Positions 23,357-31,370 of a DNA stretch of 31,481 nt are shown here, one piece after another; within the stretch, counting starts at the first letter, position 1, and each line of letters starts with the position of its first letter. This stretch comes from JBAXTZ01 sp041666525 (GTDB taxonomy: Bacteria > Bacillota > Negativicutes > JBAXTZ01), in assembly GCA_041666525.1 (NCBI GenBank), contig JBAYGT010000019.1, forward strand, positions 1 to 31,481, written 5' to 3'. The notes under the pieces were generated by a model. It did no database searches. It was not told the origin of the DNA and saw only the letters and a list, made by a program, of their open reading frames with translations. The position numbers were made by a program, and so were the translations under genes.

Positions 23357-24685
23357 TTAATCTTCATCCTCTTGGCGTGCTCTAACAACCATATTCAGCG
23401 GTGTGCCTTCAAAACCAAACGCCTCGCGCAATTTGTTTTCGAGAAAACGCAGATAGGAAAAATGCATTACTTCCGGTTCATTTACAAAAAACACAAATGT
23501 CGGTGGTTTTACACTCGCCTGTGTAGCATAAAATATCTTTAACCGGCGACCTTTATCGTTCGGCGGCGGATTTATGGCTTTTGCGTCTTCGATAACCTGA
23601 TTAAGCACACTTGTCTGCACCCGCAACGAGTGTTGCTCGGCAACGAATTTTACAATTTCTGTAATCCGGCTGACCCGCTGGCCGGTAAGCGCAGAAATAA
23701 ATATTACCGGAGCATATTGCATAAACGGCAGTTCATAACGAATCTCTTCCTGATAACGCAATGTTGACTTGCTATCTTTTTCATAAAGATCCCATTTATT
23801 CACAACAATAATGCACCCACGCTTGGCGTCGTGCGCAAATCCGGCAATTTTTTTATCCTGTTCGGTAACCCCGGTTGTCGCGTCGATCAAAATCAGCACG
23901 ACATCAGCGCGTTCGATGGCGCGCAACGACCGCATAACGCTATAACGTTCAATCGGCAACTCAACTTTGGCTTTGCGGCGCATTCCGGCAGTATCAATCA
24001 ACAAATATTTCTGACCGTCGCACTCGAATGGCGTGTCAATAGCGTCACGCGTTGTTCCCGGAATATCACTGACAATAACCCGGTCCTCACCAAGCATCCG
24101 GTTAACCAAAGACGACTTTCCCACATTCGGCCGGCCAACAAAAGCCACGCGAATAATGTCGTCTTCCAAATCTTCGCCGACCGCCTGCTTCGGCAAAACA
24201 GCTATTATTGCATCCAACAAATCGCCGAGATTGCGGGCATTAGTCGTTGAAATCGGAATCGGTTCGCCCAGTCCGAGATTATAAAATTCATATACGTCAT
24301 TTTCCTGTTTTTTGCTGTCAATTTTATTAACCGCCAGCACCACCGGCTTGCGGCTGGTACGCAGCATCGAGGCCACTTCTTCGTCATCAGCGGTCATTCC
24401 GATCTTGGCATCAACCATAAATAAAATTGCGTCCGCTTCATTAATCGCCAACATTGCCTGAGCGCGCATTTGTTTCAGCAACACGTCAGAAATGTCAAAT
24501 TCAATCCCTCCGGTATCTACCATGGTAAATTCACGGCCGCTCCATTCCGTATCCATATATATCCGGTCACGGGTAACGCCGGGTGTATCTTCGACAATTG
24601 ATACCCGTGCCCGTCCCAAATAATTAAACAAAGATGATTTCCCGACATTAGGCCGTCCGACAATTGCTAAAATAGGTTTTGCCAC
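23357..24685 (-). CDS. der: GTPase Der (EngA), ribosome assembly
   Basis: 442 residues with two tandem GTPase domains. Domain 1: GRPNVGKS (10-17), DTPGVTRDR, DTGG, NKID. Domain 2: GRPNVGKS (184-191), DIPGTTRDA, DTAGMRRK, NKWD. A KH-like C-terminal domain follows (FYATQASVKPPTFVFFVNEP). Der is needed for maturation of the large ribosomal subunit. It starts 2 nt after the DUF512 gene. Confidence 0.98.
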   Translation of the reverse strand: MAKPILAIVGRPNVGKSSLFNYLGRARVSIVEDTPGVTRDRIYMDTEWSGREFTMVDTGGIEFDISDVLLKQMRAQAMLAINEADAILFMVDAKIGMTADDEEVASMLRTSRKPVVLAVNKIDSKKQENDVYEFYNLGLGEPIPISTTNARNLGDLLDAIIAVLPKQAVGEDLEDDIIRVAFVGRPNVGKSSLVNRMLGEDRVIVSDIPGTTRDAIDTPFECDGQKYLLIDTAGMRRKAKVELPIERYSVMRSLRAIERADVVLILIDATTGVTEQDKKIAGFAHDAKRGCIIVVNKWDLYEKDSKSTLRYQEEIRYELPFMQYAPVIFISALTGQRVSRITEIVKFVAEQHSLRVQTSVLNQVIEDAKAINPPPNDKGRRLKIFYATQASVKPPTFVFFVNEPEVMHFSYLRFLENKLREAFGFEGTPLNMVVRARQEDED

Positions 24686-24687
24686 AA

Positions 24688-26013
24688 TTACTCCTCTATA
24701 TTCCAGTAATACAATAGTTTTTTTAATTCAACCGCGCCATCGGCGATTTGGATTTTTGTGTCCAAACATTGTTCGAGTTGCTCCGGCGTCATATCATCCA
24801 GGAAAACGCTTTCACCTTTACGCAAGGTGACCGCCGGGATAATAACGCCATCCCGTTGGCCCGGCAAGGCTTGCAAGGCTGTCTGGATATCTTCACCGGT
24901 TAATAATCCGGTTACAGTTATACTTTCGCCAAAAAAATTATTCCGAACTACAACTAACCGTACATTCAAGTTATCAATATTCAACTCTGCCAGCAACGGA
25001 CGAATAATTGATTCAGCCAAAACACCGCAAACCACATCAATATGCAGCGTTTGTTTATTCTTCGCCGGCAGCATCGCACAACTTTTCCAGTCCTCAATAA
25101 ATGCCCGGGAAATACCCACTCCGTTTTCCAGCTGCGGATAATCTTCATATTCAGCTACAGCCGGGAACTCCTGTCCGGCTAAAATATAAAATTCATCCGA
25201 TAAAAAAATGTAATTACCAAACAAATTACCGAATTTGGCTTTGTCTTGCCACTTTTTAACCTGTTTAATCACCATCTGGGCAATTTCTTTAGTAACCGGC
25301 TGGAGCTGTGGCAATTTAGTGCGAAATTTGGTCATTCCGACCGGTACAATTGACAGCGACAAGATCTTGTCGCGATAAACATACAAATCACGCAGCGTAC
25401 GCTCCAATGCAAAGCCATCATTCCAACCCGGGCAAAGCACAATCTGCATATGCAATTCCGTATCCAGCGCAAATAATTTTTCCAGCTGGGCGTTAATATC
25501 AGCCGCTTTAGGTTGTCCAAGCATTTTCGACCGTAACTCCGGATCAGTAGTATGCACTGAAACGTACAGCGGTGAAATGTTCAGGCGCTCAATCCGGGCA
25601 AAATCACTCTTGGTCATGTTGCTCAGTGTTACATAGCTCGAACTCAGGAACGACAACCGGTAATCATCGTCTTTAATGTACAAACTGCTGCGCATGTTCT
25701 TGGGCATTTGATCTACAAAACAGAATACACATTTGTTTTTGCAAACGCGGATTTTATCAAACACCGCACTTTGCATGACAACACCAAGTGTTTCATCGTA
25801 ATCTTTTTCGATTTCAAACAGTTTCTCTTCTCCGGCTGCAGTTTTAACAAGCATTTCAATATATTCATCAGCAAATACGATTTGCATATCAATCAAATCT
25901 TCCATGACATAACCGTTGACTTGCATTATCTCGTCGCCTGGTTGCAATTCAAGCTCTGCCGCAATACTATCCGGCAGAATTTTTTCAATAATCGCGCGTT
26001 TATTTTTACTCAT
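24688..26013 (-). CDS. DUF512 family radical SAM protein with N-terminal PDZ-like domain
   Basis: 441 residues. An N-terminal PDZ-like domain (IAAELELQPGDEIMQVNGY, about 17-35) precedes a radical SAM core with CKNKCVFC (C91, C95, C98), and a C-terminal DUF512 domain carrying FRTKLPQLQP and GRDLYVYRDK-like features. The family is strongly linked to der in Firmicutes, but its reaction is not known to me. It is the first gene of the operon DUF512-der-plsY-hom-thrB and is preceded by a palindrome next to its ribosome-binding site. Confidence 0.92.
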   Translation of the reverse strand: MSKNKRAIIEKILPDSIAAELELQPGDEIMQVNGYVMEDLIDMQIVFADEYIEMLVKTAAGEEKLFEIEKDYDETLGVVMQSAVFDKIRVCKNKCVFCFVDQMPKNMRSSLYIKDDDYRLSFLSSSYVTLSNMTKSDFARIERLNISPLYVSVHTTDPELRSKMLGQPKAADINAQLEKLFALDTELHMQIVLCPGWNDGFALERTLRDLYVYRDKILSLSIVPVGMTKFRTKLPQLQPVTKEIAQMVIKQVKKWQDKAKFGNLFGNYIFLSDEFYILAGQEFPAVAEYEDYPQLENGVGISRAFIEDWKSCAMLPAKNKQTLHIDVVCGVLAESIIRPLLAELNIDNLNVRLVVVRNNFFGESITVTGLLTGEDIQTALQALPGQRDGVIIPAVTLRKGESVFLDDMTPEQLEQCLDTKIQIADGAVELKKLLYYWNIEE

Positions 26014-26020
26014 AACTCTC

Positions 26021-26037
26021 CGCTATATAATATAGCG
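26021..26037. promoter_or_regulatory. 17-bp palindrome in the leader of the DUF512-der operon
   Basis: Perfect 8-bp arms CGCTATAT / ATATAGCG around one central base, 7 nt before the start codon of the DUF512 gene and abutting its GGAG ribosome-binding sequence. It could be an operator or a leader hairpin masking the translation start. A TATACT -10-like box lies upstream near 26080. Confidence 0.55.
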
Positions 26038-26098
26038 CCGCCAGACGCTCAAAATCATACGAAATCATTTGGCACGCCCCATAGTATAACATATTACT

Positions 26099-26139
26099 GC
26101 CAAAAACAAAAACACGCCCCGGCATTAATCCGGAACGTG
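26099..26139 (-). terminator. Rho-independent terminator after the NrdD-tail-like gene
   Basis: On the minus strand CACGttCCGG pairs with CCGGggCGTG around ATTAATG, followed by TTTTTGTTTTTGG. It lies about 24 nt past the stop of the gene at 26163-26450. Confidence 0.88.
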
Positions 26140-26162
26140 ATTGAAACTAAAATTGGCTACTG

Positions 26163-26450
26163 TTAAAGGTGTTTATAACGGTCATGCTCCTCTGCTTTCT
26201 TTGCAGCATTAAAATTTTCCACTTCGGAAAGATAGCCGGTAATCCGGCGCAGACGGCGAATATCCGACTGTGGTTTGGCGGTAAGTTCTACTTCTTCGTC
26301 ACTGACACGGACAATTTCTAACGAAGATAACTTCTGATTGCGTTCAAGCTTCATCCGCTCGCATTCACCATTTACCAAAAATTCAATATCCTGCATGCTC
26401 AAAGTATTATCTGCCTTGACGTTAATTCCGTTAACTACACACTCAATCAT
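26163..26450 (-). CDS. Small protein resembling the C-terminal tail of anaerobic ribonucleotide reductase
   Basis: 95-97 residues. The C-terminal RRITGYLSEVENFNAAKKAE followed by EHDRYKHL resembles the end of NrdD (GYL..V..FN..K..E...R..H). In full NrdD this tail follows a four-cysteine zinc site and precedes or carries the glycyl radical region; here no CXXC pairs and no radical-Gly motif are present. The N-terminal half (MIECVVNGINVKADNTLSMQ) is not recognised. Small proteins like this are annotated as NrdD-like in some anaerobes, with unknown role. ATG 26450 is 9 nt after AGGAG; ATG 26456 is also possible. Single-gene unit. Confidence 0.65.
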   Translation of the reverse strand: MIECVVNGINVKADNTLSMQDIEFLVNGECERMKLERNQKLSSLEIVRVSDEEVELTAKPQSDIRRLRRITGYLSEVENFNAAKKAEEHDRYKHL

Positions 26451-26616
26451 GACCATTATCTCCTGATTTTAATAAATTATTTCAGTAACAGTAGTGTACA
26501 AAAATTTGACAATTCGGGTAAAAAATTGCCGCCAATTAATCGCATCGATATTGTAGCACCACTTTAAACTAAACACAACATCTAGTGTGTAAATAATTAA
26601 TTAATTCTATATACTG

Positions 26617-27420
26617 TTATTTCTTTACAACTTTAGCATATAACGCAAGCACAAAAAAAATACCGCTGGCTGTCACAACGATAGTCGCGCCACTGGCAAA
26701 ATCACAATAATATGACAGAACTAACCCGCCAATAATCGACAGCTCGGCGAACGCGACCGCATAAACCATCGTTTTTATAAAACCCAATCTTAGCAACAGC
26801 GCCGCCGCTACCGGCAAAATCATCAACGCACCGACCAGCAACACTCCGAGCACAGTCATGCCAACCACTACAGTAATTGCCGTGGCCAAACCAAAACCAA
26901 AATTCAACCGGTTAGTGTTGATTCCCATCGTCAAGGCAACATCCTCGTCAAACACAGTGATCATAAGTTGTTTGAAATTCCGTAATACAAAAACCGCAAC
27001 AAGAAATGAACATACCCCCACGATTAAAATGTCGCTATACGAAACAGTGAGAATACTCCCGAACAAATAGGCAAAAACACCACCACCACCTGGTTTAGCC
27101 AATCCCATAAAAATCACCGCAAGCGCCATACCGATATAGAACATAATCGCCAGCGCCATATCCGCATGATTCGGCAATTTGCGCCGTACCAGTTCAATAA
27201 CCACCGCGCCGGTTACCGCCGCCACCACCGCTGAAAATAACGGCGCGGCATGGAAAAATATCCCGATCATTACTCCGGCAAAAGCGATATGGCCGATACC
27301 GTCGCCGATCAGCGACTGCCGCCGTACCACGATGAACAAGCCCAACATCGGGCAAAGTACAGCCGTAATCGCGCCGACCAGCAGTGCCTTAATCATAAAC
27401 GAATGTTGAAATAGTTCCAT
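26617..27420 (-). CDS. znuB: ABC-3 family metal permease (ZnuB-like)
   Basis: 267 residues with eight or nine membrane helices. SLIGDGIGHIAFAGVMIG and GVLLVGALMILPVAAALLL match zinc/manganese ABC-3 permeases (PF00950). Such permeases need an ATPase (ZnuC) and a binding protein (ZnuA), normally encoded next to them. Neither is present here: upstream lies a terminator and a toxin-antitoxin pair. It must use partners encoded elsewhere, or be an isolated remnant that is still intact. The metal cannot be told; zinc is the usual one. Confidence 0.9.
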   Translation of the reverse strand: MELFQHSFMIKALLVGAITAVLCPMLGLFIVVRRQSLIGDGIGHIAFAGVMIGIFFHAAPLFSAVVAAVTGAVVIELVRRKLPNHADMALAIMFYIGMALAVIFMGLAKPGGGGVFAYLFGSILTVSYSDILIVGVCSFLVAVFVLRNFKQLMITVFDEDVALTMGINTNRLNFGFGLATAITVVVGMTVLGVLLVGALMILPVAAALLLRLGFIKTMVYAVAFAELSIIGGLVLSYYCDFASGATIVVTASGIFFVLALYAKVVKK

Positions 27421-27456
27421 AATCAGTTATTCCTTCACTTACAAATACACACAAAC

Positions 27457-27489
27457 AACAACAGGGCGTATACAATACGCCCTGTTGTT
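27457..27489 (-). terminator. Strong hairpin terminator after the HEPN gene
   Basis: A perfect 15-bp stem (27457-27471 with 27475-27489) has a 3-nt loop, followed on the minus strand by TTGTTTGTGTG. It lies 8 nt after the HEPN stop codon and about 36 nt before the ZnuB start, so it should insulate the permease gene from the toxin-antitoxin unit. Confidence 0.82.
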
Positions 27490-27497
27490 TCATGCAA

Positions 27498-27890
27498 TTA
27501 TTCCGCTGGATCGAAAAGTCTTTCCAAGCTGTCAATAAACAAACTTGCCGTGACCAGCCACCTTCCAACCTGCTCAACTTCAAAATTGTCCACATCGCCA
27601 TAATCTGCTTTTTGCCGATACTCAAACATTCTTCCAAAAAACCGACCCAAATCGACATCCACAAGACCGGAGTTTACAAATTCACGATTAAACAAACCCA
27701 TAATACCACCGTGTTTTGACGAAGAAAGATTGTGGGTTAAAAGCAAAGCCACTACTTCATAAAAACAGCCATAATAAATTCTGTTGACTGCTGAGCGATA
27801 TTTTCCATGTTCATATAATAGTCTCGCGTCATCTAAAGTTTCTTTAGCACAAATTCGTCTATAACTGATCAAGTCACTAAGCGTATTCAT
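27498..27890 (-). CDS. HEPN domain protein (UPF0332/PF05168 type), toxin-like partner
   Basis: 130 residues, all helical. YRSAVNRIYYGCFYEVVALL, then SKHGGIMGLFNREFV, and EYRQKADYGD match the UPF0332-type HEPN family. In HepT toxins the catalytic motif is RX4-6H; at the corresponding late-helix position this protein has RQKADY without His. An RX4H does occur at R23-H28 but in the first helix. The start overlaps the nucleotidyltransferase gene by 4 nt (ATGA). With that partner it forms a MNT/HEPN module, likely a toxin-antitoxin pair. RNase activity is uncertain. Confidence 0.88.
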   Translation of the reverse strand: MNTLSDLISYRRICAKETLDDARLLYEHGKYRSAVNRIYYGCFYEVVALLLTHNLSSSKHGGIMGLFNREFVNSGLVDVDLGRFFGRMFEYRQKADYGDVDNFEVEQVGRWLVTASLFIDSLERLFDPAE

Positions 27891-28204
27891 AAGGTGATTC
27901 CCTCACGATCAATATTCTGCTTGAGTGGATGAAAATCCATTTTCCTCCATTCAACGATGTTCTTTACTATTATCCCAAAAACGACATCGAATCTTAATCC
28001 AACATCATAAGCCAGGTCGAAAATTCCTTCTTCAACTTCATTTGTTGCATTCTGGTTAACCAAAGATAACACATCAATATCCGACTCTCTCGAATCGTCA
28101 CTACGTGCCTTGGAGCCAAACAATATCATACTGTCCATATCGTATTTCTCTACTATCCTCGTCTTCAATTCCGCTATTGCCAAGGACTCGTTTGCAGTTA
28201 ACAT
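27887..28204 (-). CDS. MNT-type minimal nucleotidyltransferase, antitoxin-like
   Basis: 105 residues. The active site LFGSKARSDDSRESDIDVL fits GSX10DXD exactly (G30-S31, D42, D44), the metal- and nucleotide-binding core of MntA-like antitoxins, which adenylylate or otherwise neutralise their HEPN partner. A third carboxylate could be in GLRFDVVFG. The ATG at 28204 is preceded by AAGGAGG at 10 nt; a longer reading to 28303 would run into the OMP-terminator region and is not supported. It overlaps the HEPN gene downstream. Confidence 0.88.
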   Translation of the reverse strand: MLTANESLAIAELKTRIVEKYDMDSMILFGSKARSDDSRESDIDVLSLVNQNATNEVEEGIFDLAYDVGLRFDVVFGIIVKNIVEWRKMDFHPLKQNIDREGITL

Positions 28205-28262
28205 TGTCGCATATCCTCCTTCAGTATGACTACATTCTATCATTACTGCAATATGCAAGCAA

Positions 28263-28295
28263 ACAAAAACCGCCGCCGGAAAATCCGGCAGCGAT
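28263..28295 (-). terminator. Rho-independent terminator after the outer-membrane protein gene
   Basis: On the minus strand GCTGCCGGA pairs with TCCGGCGGC (one mismatch-like U-G) around a short loop, followed by GGTTTTTGTTTGC. It lies between the OMP stop (28329) and the MNT gene. Confidence 0.82.
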
Positions 28296-28328
28296 TTACT
28301 CACTATCTTAACACAACCGCGTTGCTGA

Positions 28329-29828
28329 CTAAAAATACCATCTCAACCAACATGACAGTTGCGACTGTGGCGCAAGCAGCGCGAACTGGTCTGCGCTTGT
28401 TCCAACGCTGTAATTATAGGTATAGTCAGCAACAACGCCGGTGTCTTTGGCAACCATCCACTCCAGTCCGGCTGATATTGGGAAAAACAGAGCTGTCGTA
28501 CCGGAATTTGGCAAGTCGGAGTTCCTCGTCCCGTAAGTATTAGCTAGTACTGTTGTCGTGATATTCGCTCCGGCGCCAAAACCGATATAGGGCTTTATTT
28601 CACCAAACGGACACGCCGCGATTAGTTGTGCGGCGATTTTGTATGAATCGACATTAATACTGCCGTTACTCAACCACATCGTCTCATACTGCGCGTAAAC
28701 ATCGCCTTTGCTTGCAAAATAACTGAAATTCGCGCGCGCGCTGAAATAATCATTGAATTTGACACCGCCCTCTAACGCCAATCCAGCCAATTCGCCGCGT
28801 TGAAAATTGTTGGCATAGCTGCGGTTACCGGCAGTCGGACTCGTCCAATAAATCGTTGAATTGCTGCCAGCGATCAAACCATAACCTATCCCCAGCCAAC
28901 CTTCAATACGTCGCCCGGACGTATCATAAGTATTATACTGCACTGGCTGCTCAATCGCCCTGCCCGACACTTGATTCTGTGTCGGAAAAACAACTGGCGA
29001 ATTGGCAGCGACGTTTCTATAAGGATTGTAATCACTGGTATTTTGCACCAACAGCCTTACGCTGACACAGTATTTGCCATAATCGCCGTTGGGCTGAAAC
29101 TGCGTTTTGCCATAATTACCGCTGGTATCCTGCCTGAGTATTTCAGCATGAACCCGCGCCTTAATTTCATCTTTGGTCACCTGATTGTTTTCAACTACCG
29201 TGACCGAGCTGATGAATATTCCGCCGGCTTTTTCAATGGCATCGCGCCGCGCGGCTTGAACGGCGGCGTTTTCGCAGTCAGCGTGCGAAGTGGTCTTGGT
29301 CATCACCGCTTCGCCGTAACCATCCACCCACACCGGTGTTTTAAATTCAATATCAAACAGCTCAGCTTTGGCGGCATTGATTTCCGTTATCAGCCGCTGA
29401 CGTTCGGAGCTATAATCGTTGCGCTGCTTCTCCAATGCTGATACTTTGCTGCGCGCGATATTGGAGTCGCTTTGCGCCTGCAGATAATTCTGCCATGCAA
29501 TGTTTTTCTGTTGCTGCAACCGGCTGACCGCCACCGGGTCGGAGTAATGCGACTGCATAGCATTATCCAGCTCAGCAGAAGCTTTGTCATATTCATTTTT
29601 ACCAGTTTGCTCGTTGGCAACAGCATTGCTTAGCGATTCATTCGCTGCCAGCAAGTCCCGCGTTACACCGCTATTTAGTTTTTCCACAACTTGCAGCTGG
29701 CTTCCCGACTGAGTCAACTTGGCATTAAGTTGTGCAATCTCCACAGTAGTGTCTGTAGCAAGACAAATTACCGAACAGGACAAAATCAACAAACCAATTA
29801 GCAATACAATAATAAATTTCGGTTTCAT
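28329..29828 (-). CDS. Secreted protein with coiled coil, LPP20/FlgT-N-like domain and C-terminal outer-membrane beta-barrel
   Basis: About 499 residues. A signal peptide (MKPKFIIVLLIGLLILSC, cleavage about residue 25) is followed by an Ala/Gln/Ser-rich coiled coil (about 30-165). The middle domain has the ARRDAIEKAG helix and VTKDEIKARVHAEI typical of LPP20/FlgT N-terminal-like folds. From about residue 305 alternating strands (GWLGIGYGLIAG, EIKPYIGFGAGANI, PISAGLEWMVAKDTG, LSCWLRWYF) indicate a small OmpA-like barrel of about eight strands. The last residue is Phe, the insertion signal read by the Bam machinery. This implies an outer membrane. The specific role is unknown; a barrel-anchored periplasmic spacer is possible. 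A terminator follows. Confidence 0.82.
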   Translation of the reverse strand: MKPKFIIVLLIGLLILSCSVICLATDTTVEIAQLNAKLTQSGSQLQVVEKLNSGVTRDLLAANESLSNAVANEQTGKNEYDKASAELDNAMQSHYSDPVAVSRLQQQKNIAWQNYLQAQSDSNIARSKVSALEKQRNDYSSERQRLITEINAAKAELFDIEFKTPVWVDGYGEAVMTKTTSHADCENAAVQAARRDAIEKAGGIFISSVTVVENNQVTKDEIKARVHAEILRQDTSGNYGKTQFQPNGDYGKYCVSVRLLVQNTSDYNPYRNVAANSPVVFPTQNQVSGRAIEQPVQYNTYDTSGRRIEGWLGIGYGLIAGSNSTIYWTSPTAGNRSYANNFQRGELAGLALEGGVKFNDYFSARANFSYFASKGDVYAQYETMWLSNGSINVDSYKIAAQLIAACPFGEIKPYIGFGAGANITTTVLANTYGTRNSDLPNSGTTALFFPISAGLEWMVAKDTGVVADYTYNYSVGTSADQFALLAPQSQLSCWLRWYF

Positions 29829-29888
29829 ATACATCACTTTCTTATGAAATTTGAGTTTTCACAGAATAAACCAGCTAAATAATTATGA

Positions 29889-30065
29889 TTAACCAAATTT
29901 TACCCAAGCAAAGAAATATAATATACAATAAGCTGCAAGCAATAGAAACACAAGACACAATAAATTATCCCAAAAATCCCATTTTAATTTGGCACCACAA
30001 TTCGGACAAGTACTTGCCGATTTTGCCACTTGCTTGCCACAGGTTCCACAATTGGTTAAGCCCAT
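29889..30065 (-). CDS. Small zinc-ribbon membrane protein
   Basis: 58 residues. An N-terminal zinc ribbon CGTC...CPNC (C6, C9, C20, C23) is followed by one membrane helix (about 34-53). GGGGGAG lies 5 nt before the ATG at 30065, which was preferred over an ATG 30 nt upstream. Function unknown; such proteins are common small membrane components. It lies 32 nt after the DUF-like paralogue at 30098-30802 and may be co-transcribed with it. Confidence 0.82.
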   Translation of the reverse strand: MGLTNCGTCGKQVAKSASTCPNCGAKLKWDFWDNLLCLVFLLLAAYCILYFFAWVKFG

Positions 30066-30097
30066 GTTCACTCCCCCATTTTCATTCATCAGCAAAT

Positions 30098-30802
30098 TTA
30101 TTGTTTGGTAATATTCAGTCCACAGTTCTCAGTAGAAATATAATATAAGACTCCTCCACGCCTGATTGTCCAAATCATAGCACCGTATTGGTTATATTTA
30201 TAATCACTACCTAGTAATTGAACAAAATATTCATTAAATTTGCTTTTCTCAGTATCGGAAAAAGCGCCTACAGGATAAAAAGAAGCCCCACTAAATGCGC
30301 CATCAAAAATATTTACTATACAGCAAGCTTTTACATTATAGTTCTTAATATTGTACCAAGCTTCATATTGTGTGAGTTCTTTTGACTGTTCTGTTATATC
30401 GATTTTTTGATCAAACTCTGCGCGGATTGATTTCTCGTCTACAAGCCCCTTTGCCCACACTGAATATACTTTGCTGGCGTAAATAAGCGGATCCCCGTTC
30501 ACTTCATAAGTTTTCACTTCATGTTTTTCTTCTGAGTTCCCAGAAGAGCTTGTATCTTTTATAGTCTCTACTTTGCTACTTGGTACCGTTTCCACTTGTT
30601 CAGTTGCCTTATGTGGCGAATCGTTTTTTTTGTTACTTGGTGTAGTTGCATAATTAATCAATAAAAACGCAATCCAAACCACGAAAATCGAACCTGCCCA
30701 CATTTTTCCTTTCTCACTCTTTCCGTTGAAAGTGAAATAAAAAGCCATAAAAATACCAACTATAGTATAAAGAACTATGAACACTGCAAAAATTCCCAGC
30801 AT
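30098..30802 (-). CDS. Membrane protein with conserved C-terminal domain, tandem paralogue 1
   Basis: 234 residues. Two membrane helices (about 3-25 and 36-53) are followed by a low-complexity Ser/Glu/Lys linker (about 55-95) and a C-terminal domain of about 135 residues. That domain is repeated in the next gene upstream: GDPLIYASK / GEPIVYANK, YEAWYNIKNYNVKA / YSAWYNMKDYDAKA, KSKFNEYFVQLLGSDY / KRKFNDYFTGILGDDF, ENCGLNI / GDCGILI. I do not recognise the family. AAAGGA lies 5 nt before ATG. No catalytic motif is evident. Confidence 0.8.
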   Translation of the reverse strand: MLGIFAVFIVLYTIVGIFMAFYFTFNGKSEKGKMWAGSIFVVWIAFLLINYATTPSNKKNDSPHKATEQVETVPSSKVETIKDTSSSGNSEEKHEVKTYEVNGDPLIYASKVYSVWAKGLVDEKSIRAEFDQKIDITEQSKELTQYEAWYNIKNYNVKACCIVNIFDGAFSGASFYPVGAFSDTEKSKFNEYFVQLLGSDYKYNQYGAMIWTIRRGGVLYYISTENCGLNITKQ

Positions 30803-30881
30803 AATATCCTTTCCATTGTAAATATCAATTACATAAGCGACGTAAAGAAAATTAACAAGTCCACGCTAATAAGTAGAAACG

Positions 30882-31370
30882 TCACCTGAAAAGCTGCATA
30901 TTGGCAATCAAAATCCCACAGTCTCCGACAGAAATTGAATACTGAACACCATCGTGTCTAACAACCCATTCTTTTCCTGTTTTTGTGAACTCAAAATCAT
31001 CTCCGAGAATTCCCGTAAAGTAATCATTAAACTTGCGCTTTTCCTCGCCTGTAAAAACACCAATCGGCGCAAAAGCAGTTATCGCGACTCTTCCGTCCTG
31101 AATTACTACATAGCATCTTGCTTTTGCATCGTAGTCTTTCATGTTATACCAAGCTGAATAGCTAACTCGATTTTCAGTTCGTTCAGTGATTGAAGTTTTC
31201 TGATCTAGCGCGCTGAATATTGATGCCTCGTCATATTTACCGTTTTCAAAAATTCTCAGAATTTTATTTGCGTAAACAATAGGCTCGCCGGTGATATTGA
31301 AGGTTTTTTCTTCAAAATCTTTTTTTGGCTTCTCGGTACCCTTATCTTCTTTATTTTCAGTGGATAGGCT
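30882..31370 (-). pseudogene. 5'-truncated tandem paralogue 2, cut by an IS element
   Basis: An open frame runs from the stop at 30882 to about 31370, coding LSTENKEDKGTEKPKKDFEE and then a full copy of the C-terminal domain of the 30098-30802 gene (roughly 45 percent identical by eye). The upstream coding sequence, which should hold membrane helices or a signal peptide, is missing: the DNA beyond about 31370 belongs to an IS3-type element, and the frame has no good start codon there. ATG 31142 would start in the middle of the domain. It is therefore an inactivated or partial gene. Confidence 0.75.
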
